DNA of 11,657 nucleotides from assembly GCA_016179005.1 (NCBI GenBank), contig JACOSF010000065.1, positions 1-11,657 of the forward strand, given 5' to 3'. Below, one piece after another: positions 6,624 to 11,657 of this stretch. Origin of the DNA: Acidobacteriota bacterium (GTDB taxonomy: Bacteria > Acidobacteriota > Terriglobia > Acidiferrales > UBA7541). The stretch's first letter is position 1. Each line of letters starts with the position of its first letter. The position numbers and the translations under genes were made by a program. The notes under the pieces are model-generated. The model saw only the letters and a list, made by a program, of their open reading frames with translations. It was not told where the DNA came from and searched no databases.

Positions 6624-8683
6624 GCTTGCGCCGCTTGGGGTTCCGGCAAAGCCTGGGCATCGCTGTTCATGGCGGGGAAGGAAAGCGTGAAGAGCGCGCC
6701 GCCCTCCGCCAGCGACCGCGCCTCGATGGTGCCTCCGTGCTCGCGCATGATGGCCATGCAGATGCTCAACCCCAGCCCGGTGCCCCGCCCGGGGCGTTTG
6801 GTGGTGAAAAACGGGTCGAAGATTCGCGGCAGGATGCCCGCCGGAATGCCCGGCCCATTGTCCTGGATTGACACTTGCACTTCCGCTCCGCGATGCTCCA
6901 CCCGCACGCTGAGTTTCCCCTCCCCGTCCACTTCGCGGATGGCCTGTTCGGCATTCACAATCAAGTTCAGGAACACCTGCATCAGTTGGTGCGCATCGCC
7001 CAGCACCGGCGGCACTCCCGGCTCCACCGTGTATTCCACTTTGATGTTGTTCACATGCAGCGAGTACTCATGCAACTGGATCGTGTGCAGCACCAGCTCG
7101 TCCAGCCGCACCTGGCCCCGCCGCGGCGCTCGCGGCCTTGAAAACGTCAGCAGGTTCTGCACGATTTCCGCCGCTCGCCGCGCCTGCTTCTGGATCAACT
7201 CCAACTGCCGCCTCATGGCCTCATCCGGCGCTTTCTCCCGCAGCAGATCATTAATCCCCAGGATCGCCGTCAGCGGGTTGTTCAACTCGTGTGCCACGCC
7301 CGCCATCATCTGCCCCATCGCCGCCAGGCGTTCCGATTGGCTCACCTGCTGCTCCAGCCGCTTCAGATCCGTGATATCCCGCGCCGACGCGATCACCCCG
7401 ATGATGTTCCCGCCCGCATCGCTCAACGCGCTGGCCGTCCCGCGCACCGTCCGCCAGCTTCCATCCTTGTGCAGCGTCCGGTATTCCACTGTCCCGTAGG
7501 CACGTTTCCCCTCCATCAACTCCCGGTGCAACTCCAGCAGCACCTTACGGTCGTCCACGTGCGTCCGCTCTCCCAGCGCCTTCCCTAATATCTCCTCGGG
7601 CTCGTACCCCAGTTGATCCTTCATCCGCGCGCTGACGTACGTGTACTTTCCCTCCCGATCCATCACCACAATCATGTCCGGGAAGCTCTCCACCAGCCGC
7701 CGCGCAAACTCCTGCTCCTGATGCAGCCGCCTCTCCATCTCCCGGCGCAGGGTGATGTCCACCAGGGTGCCCTGGTAGCGCAGCACCCGCCCCGCTGTGT
7801 CGCGGATCGCGGTGGACGTATCCAGGCAGATCAGCGCCTTCCCGTCCTTCCGCCTCAACACGATTTCCCGCTCCCGCAGCGTGTGCTGGTCATCGAACTC
7901 CTGCAGCAGGCCAGTCCGGTCCTCAGCGTTCATGTACAATTCGTTCACGTTCTCCTGCAACAATTCGTCCTTGTTCTCGTACCCCAGCATGGCCACCAGC
8001 GCCGGATTGGCGTCTAGCAACCGTCCTTCCGGCGTCGAAAAATACACCCCTTCGTGCAACGTCTCGAACAGTTGCGTGAACCGCGCCTCGCTCTCCCGCT
8101 CGTACGTCACGTCCCGCGCGAGCCCGCTCACCCCCACCACTTTGCCGTCCTTCACCACCCCGCGCAGCGTGCAATCGAAATAGCGCACCCCGCTCGTCTT
8201 TCTCATGCGGATGCGCAGGATGCCCTGCCAGAATCGCCGCTCCACGAACCGCGCCAGCGCGCGATCGGCCGTCTCCCGCGTCGGCTCCTCGATGATCGAC
8301 TCCAGGTTCCGCCCCACCAGATCCCGGAACGGCAGCTCGGCTAGCTCCGCAAATCGCTGGTTCACCGCACGGATCTCTCCCTCCAGACTCGCCGAAAACA
8401 TCACGTCATCCATGCTGTCGATGAGCTCGCGGTAACCCTGTTGGGAGCGGGATACGACGTGGAAAAGTTCTTCCAAGCGGAGCAGCCGGTCCTGGATGTT
8501 CGGGGAGGCGCTTTCTGCAACGGGCGGGAACGCTGTCCCCGGGCCCCGCGGAACTCTGGCCGTCTTTTGTCCGGCGGCGGCAGTGTCCATCCGAGTTGAT
8601 CCTTGCATGGCCATTGGCCGGCCTTTGCTCCTGGTGCGCATCTTCTTTTCTCTGCTGTCGCCTGCGTCTGTCCCTGTGCGCAT
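6620..8683 (-). CDS. Soluble multi-PAS sensor histidine kinase (NtrB-like)
   Basis: A 687-residue protein without membrane segments. It has three PAS domains at about 84-195, 199-312 and 326-442; the third has the PAC-type ending IIGVIASARDITDLKRLE. The HisKA domain has SERLAAMGQMMAGVAHELNN with phospho-acceptor His465, and the HATPase domain has an N-box (FLNLIVNAEQ, Asn577), G1 box (DNGPG, 608-612), F-box (FDPFFTTK, 622-629) and G2 box (GTGLGL, 634-639). All catalytic boxes are intact. It should sense a cytoplasmic signal and pass phosphate to a response regulator, which is not adjacent (orphan kinase). The start is uncertain: ATG 8683 has no ribosome site, ATG 8641 has a purine-rich GAGAAAAGAAG before it, and ATG 8614 is also possible. 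The first 60 residues are low-complexity and may be non-coding. The stop overlaps that of the convergent Rhs fragment. Confidence 0.92.
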   Translation of the reverse strand: MRTGTDAGDSREKKMRTRSKGRPMAMQGSTRMDTAAAGQKTARVPRGPGTAFPPVAESASPNIQDRLLRLEELFHVVSRSQQGYRELIDSMDDVMFSASLEGEIRAVNQRFAELAELPFRDLVGRNLESIIEEPTRETADRALARFVERRFWQGILRIRMRKTSGVRYFDCTLRGVVKDGKVVGVSGLARDVTYERESEARFTQLFETLHEGVYFSTPEGRLLDANPALVAMLGYENKDELLQENVNELYMNAEDRTGLLQEFDDQHTLREREIVLRRKDGKALICLDTSTAIRDTAGRVLRYQGTLVDITLRREMERRLHQEQEFARRLVESFPDMIVVMDREGKYTYVSARMKDQLGYEPEEILGKALGERTHVDDRKVLLELHRELMEGKRAYGTVEYRTLHKDGSWRTVRGTASALSDAGGNIIGVIASARDITDLKRLEQQVSQSERLAAMGQMMAGVAHELNNPLTAILGINDLLREKAPDEAMRRQLELIQKQARRAAEIVQNLLTFSRPRAPRRGQVRLDELVLHTIQLHEYSLHVNNIKVEYTVEPGVPPVLGDAHQLMQVFLNLIVNAEQAIREVDGEGKLSVRVEHRGAEVQVSIQDNGPGIPAGILPRIFDPFFTTKRPGRGTGLGLSICMAIMREHGGTIEARSLAEGGALFTLSFPAMNSDAQALPEPQAAQA

Positions 8684-8957
8684 GGGTCAGGCTTGGACGT
8701 GGAGATTCTAGGCCGTTCGCGCGTGGCCGGGCAAATTGAATTCAGCCGCGAGTTTCCAGCCTGGCACTTCATGGCCGCTCGTGGCGCTCCTTTTGGCTCC
8801 TTCACCGGATGGCTTCGACACAAAAACACGAATCGGCGGCAGGCCCATGGGCCTGCCGCCGATTCTCTTCTAATTCGCGCTGAAGGACTGCGATCGTCTT
8901 TTCACATGCCGGCCCCTTCGCTTCGCTCTGGGCAAGCTAAAGGCCGGCGTTACATTG
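8684..8957. other. Intergenic region between the kinase and rpoC
   Basis: This 274-nt region holds the presumed kinase promoter (minus strand), the rpoC terminator at 8831-8864, and a 7-bp inverted repeat GCCGGCC/GGCCGGC (about 8909-8946). The sequence between those arms, CCTTCGCTTCGCTCTGGGCA, resembles a dispersed repeat that often creates spurious SLRSGQAKG peptides in annotations. No gene is supported. Confidence 0.4.
8820..8864 (-). terminator. rpoC terminator: 34-nt perfect palindrome plus U-tract
   Basis: Positions 8831-8864 are a perfect palindrome (arms AATCGGCGGCAGGCCC and its complement). Reading on the minus strand it is followed by CGTGTTTTTGTG (8830-8819), a good U-tract. The distance from the rpoC stop (8958) is about 95 nt. 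It should end the rpoC transcript and insulate the downstream kinase. Confidence 0.85.
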
Positions 8958-11657
8958 CTAGTTTTCCGCCACCGCGCCGGCATCCTTGCGCAGAAATTCC
9001 AATGCCGCCGCTTCTTCCGGTGTCAGTTCTCCTGCAGCCTCTCCGGTCTCTTCACCCACGGGAACCTCCGTCGGCGTTTCCGTCAGCAGTTTGATGTTGC
9101 GGTAATGCTCGATTCCCGTCCCCGCGGGGATCAGGCGGCCCATGATGACGTTTTCCTTCAGGCCGCGCAGGTAATCCACCTTCCCGCTGATCGCCGCTTC
9201 CGTCAACACGCGTGTCGTCTCCTGGAAGCTCGCCGCGCTGATGAACGAGTCCGTGGAGAGCGACGCCTTGGTGATCCCCAGCAACAACGGGCGCCCCGTT
9301 GCCGGCCGCTGCCCATCCGACAGAATGCGCTCGTTCTCCTCCCGGAAGCGGAACTTGTCGATCTGCTCCTCCAGCAGGAACATGGTATCGCCAACGTCCT
9401 CCACCTTTACCCAGCGCATCATTTGCCGGACGATGGTTTCGATGTGCTTGTCGTTGATGTTCACGCCCTGCAGACGGTAGACCTCCTGAATCGAGTTCAC
9501 CAGGTACGCCTGCGTGTATTTTTCGCCGAGCACGGCCAGCAGGTCGTGCGGGTTCAGCGGCCCATCGATGAGCGGCTCACCGGCCTTCACGTGGTCGCCC
9601 TCTTGCACGTTGATGTGCACCCCGCGCGGCAGCGAGTACTCCTTCACCGTCCGCCCGTCTTCGCTCTCCACCGTAATTTTCCGCAGCCCCTTGGCGATCT
9701 CTCCGTACTTCACAATTCCATCGATTTCGGAGATCACCGCCGGGTCCTTGGGCTTGCGCGTTTCGAACAACTCCACTACGCGCGGCAAACCGCCCGTGAT
9801 GTCCTTCGTCTTGGTGGTTTCCCGCGGGATCTTCGCCAGCACGTCGCCCGGGCTGGCTTCGTCGCCGTCCTGCACCATCAAGTGCGCGCGCGACGGCATC
9901 AGGTACTTCTTGCGCACACGCCCCGCGGAGTCCCGGATCAGGATGGTCGGCTGGTGTTTTTCGTCGCCCGGCGGCAGCGTGACCACCAATTGCGCCAGGC
10001 CGGTCACCTCGTCCACCTGTTCTTCAATCGTCACGCCCGGCTGCAGGTCCTTGTACTGCACCGTGCCGCCCACTTCGGTCAGGATGGAGAAGGTGTACGG
10101 GTCCCATTCCGCCAGCGTCTGGCCCACGGTCACCGCTTCACCGTCTGCTACCCGCAACTTCGCGCCGTACACCACGTGGTAGCGCTCTTTCTCGCGGCCC
10201 TTCTCGTCCACCACCGCGATCAGCCCGGCGCGGTTCATGGAAATCAGAATGCCCCGGCCCTCCACCACGTTCAAGTCGATGAACTTCACGTACCCGTTAT
10301 TCTTCGCGTCCACTTTGGATTGCTCGGTCACGCGCGTGGCCGTGCCGCCGATGTGGAACGTGCGCATGGTCAACTGCGTGCCCGGTTCGCCGATGGACTG
10401 CGCGGCGATCACGCCCACCGCCTCGCCCATCTCCACCATCCGCCCGGTCGCCAGGTTGCGGCCGTAGCAGCGCGCGCACACCCCGCGCTGGGTTTCACAC
10501 GTCAAGACCGAGCGGATCTTCACCCGCTCGATCCCCGCGCCCTGGATGGCGTTGGCCAGTTCTTCGGTAATTTCTTCGTTGATGTTCACGATCACGCTGC
10601 CCTCGTAGTCCTTGATTTTCTCGAGGGAAACGCGACCGATGACGCGCTCGCGCAGCGGTTCGACTTCCACGCCGGCCTCGACGATGGGCTCCACGTAGAT
10701 GCCGTCCACCGTGCCGCAGTCGATCTCGGAGATGATCACGTCCTGGGCCACGTCCACCAGCCGCCGCGTCAGGTAGCCGGAGTCCGCCGTCTTCAGCGCG
10801 GTGTCCGCCAGGCCCTTGCGCGCGCCGTGCGTGGAGATGAAGTACTGCAGCACCGTCAATCCTTCGCGGAAGTTGGAAGTGATGGGTGTCTCGATGACTT
10901 CACCCGAAGGCTTGGCCATCAAGCCGCGCATGCCGCTCAGCTGGCGGATTTGCTGCTTGGAGCCGCGCGCGCCGGAGTCCGCCATCACGTAAATCGGATT
11001 GATCACGCCTTCCTTGTCCTGCCGCTCCAGGGCTTTGAACATCTCTTCCGAGACGCGTTCGGTGACGTCGCCCCAGATGGAGATCACTTTGTTGTAGCGC
11101 TCGCCGTTGGTGATGGCGCCGTCCAGGTATTGCTGCTGCACCTTGACGACCTCCTTTTCCGCGGATTCCACCAGCTTGGCCTTGTCGCCCGGAATAATCA
11201 TGTCGTCGATGCCGATGGAAATCCCCGCCTTGGTGGCGTAGAGGAAGCCGAGTTCCTTCAGCTCGTCGAGCAGCGGAACGGTTCGCTCGATACCAAAGCG
11301 CAGATAGCAATACTGCACCAATTGCTGCACGCCCTTCTTTTTCAGCAGGCCGTTGATGAACGGCATGCCTGCGGGCAGGTGGTCGTTGAAGATTACCCGG
11401 CCGACGGTGGTACCGATGAACTGGCGGTTCAGAGTGATGGGTTCCGCGTGCGGCACATCCTGATCGTCGTACGCGGTGGTGAGATCGATGGCCTCGCCGG
11501 TGTACCGCAAGCGGATAGGCGTCAGCAGCTCCACCTCGCCCCCGTCGAGCGCCAGCATCACGTCCTCCGGATTGCCGAACGTGCGGCCCTCGCCTTTGCT
11601 GCCGGGCTTGGACTTCGTGAGGTAATAGATGCCCAGCACCATGTCTTGCGTGGGAAC
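8958..11657 (-). CDS. rpoC: DNA-directed RNA polymerase beta' subunit, 5'-truncated
   Basis: This is the catalytic beta' subunit of RNA polymerase. 899 codons are visible and the frame runs off the right edge (PTQDMVLGIYY), so roughly the first third, including the NADFDGD active-site loop, lies outside. Visible landmarks (counted from the first codon at the right edge) are: F-loop SGARGSKQQIRQLSGMRG near 228-245; bridge helix NFREGLTVLQYFISTHGARK to RLVDVAQD, about 262-305; the second zinc site with Cys314, Cys387, Cys394 and Cys397; and the trigger-loop start QSIGEPGTQLTMRTFHIGG at 420-438. An SI3-like insertion follows (DPYTFSILTEVGG, LMVQDGDEASPGDVLAKIP) before TKDITGGLPRVVELFE. The C-terminus ends with TEAAISGKVDYLRGLKENVI and GTGIEHYRNI, then an acidic Ala/Glu tail. 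Everything looks intact and conserved. Confidence 0.98.
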   Translation of the reverse strand, partial: VPTQDMVLGIYYLTKSKPGSKGEGRTFGNPEDVMLALDGGEVELLTPIRLRYTGEAIDLTTAYDDQDVPHAEPITLNRQFIGTTVGRVIFNDHLPAGMPFINGLLKKKGVQQLVQYCYLRFGIERTVPLLDELKELGFLYATKAGISIGIDDMIIPGDKAKLVESAEKEVVKVQQQYLDGAITNGERYNKVISIWGDVTERVSEEMFKALERQDKEGVINPIYVMADSGARGSKQQIRQLSGMRGLMAKPSGEVIETPITSNFREGLTVLQYFISTHGARKGLADTALKTADSGYLTRRLVDVAQDVIISEIDCGTVDGIYVEPIVEAGVEVEPLRERVIGRVSLEKIKDYEGSVIVNINEEITEELANAIQGAGIERVKIRSVLTCETQRGVCARCYGRNLATGRMVEMGEAVGVIAAQSIGEPGTQLTMRTFHIGGTATRVTEQSKVDAKNNGYVKFIDLNVVEGRGILISMNRAGLIAVVDEKGREKERYHVVYGAKLRVADGEAVTVGQTLAEWDPYTFSILTEVGGTVQYKDLQPGVTIEEQVDEVTGLAQLVVTLPPGDEKHQPTILIRDSAGRVRKKYLMPSRAHLMVQDGDEASPGDVLAKIPRETTKTKDITGGLPRVVELFETRKPKDPAVISEIDGIVKYGEIAKGLRKITVESEDGRTVKEYSLPRGVHINVQEGDHVKAGEPLIDGPLNPHDLLAVLGEKYTQAYLVNSIQEVYRLQGVNINDKHIETIVRQMMRWVKVEDVGDTMFLLEEQIDKFRFREENERILSDGQRPATGRPLLLGITKASLSTDSFISAASFQETTRVLTEAAISGKVDYLRGLKENVIMGRLIPAGTGIEHYRNIKLLTETPTEVPVGEETGEAAGELTPEEAAALEFLRKDAGAVAEN

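Noticed and set aside
6669..8435. Long plus-strand open frames opposite the kinase.
   Set aside because: Antisense to a gene with all kinase motifs; their translations are Ser/Arg/Pro- or His-rich and show no domains.
8603..9094. Plus-strand frame spanning the kinase start, the spacer and the rpoC end.
   Set aside because: It crosses the rpoC terminator and includes the repeat-derived SLRSGQAKG peptide; no domain or start signal supports it.
9514..10182. 222-residue plus-strand frame opposite rpoC.
   Set aside because: Antisense to highly conserved rpoC and rich in Ser/Thr, typical of a mirror frame.

Overview
This is a GC-rich bacterial chromosome window. It starts inside gatA and ends inside rpoC, so both edge genes are cut. 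A small HTH protein and a secreted coiled-coil protein resemble lineage-restricted proteins I associate with Acidobacteriota (Terriglobia). That assignment rests on remembered protein style and composition, not on a marker-gene search, so it is tentative.

Layout from left to right. (1) At 1-1528 (+) the last two thirds of gatA overlap a short DinB-superfamily gene that starts at TTG behind a strong Shine-Dalgarno sequence. (2) At 1759-1986 (+) is a tiny HTH protein. It converges on a secreted metallo-beta-lactamase-fold hydrolase at 2084-3151 (-), and one strong hairpin at 2026-2062 probably serves both. (3) At 3388-4359 (+) is a secreted coiled-coil protein of unknown function with its own terminator. 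(4) At 4360-6623 is an accessory island of Rhs/polymorphic-toxin debris. It holds a broken Rhs C-terminal toxin tip that looks like a PD-(D/E)XK nuclease, an intact 263-aa gene immediately after it (probable immunity gene), a gap with nothing recognisable, and a second Rhs YD-repeat core fragment truncated at both ends. (5) At 6620-8683 (-) is a soluble three-PAS sensor histidine kinase whose stop codon overlaps that of the Rhs fragment. (6) At 8958-11657 (-) is the C-terminal two thirds of rpoC, followed by a 34-nt perfect palindrome that should be its terminator.

The housekeeping genes (gatA in tRNA-dependent amidation, rpoC in transcription) flank the accessory material. The most interesting part is the Rhs island. 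The order toxin tip, immunity gene, core fragment cannot come from one intact rhs gene read left to right. It fits remnants of tandem rhs copies or an orphan Rhs-CT/immunity cassette. The toxin carries one in-frame stop and one apparent 1-nt deletion, while the downstream gene is intact. That is the pattern expected when immunity is kept after the toxin decays. No tRNA, rRNA, CRISPR array, insertion sequence or integrase was found.
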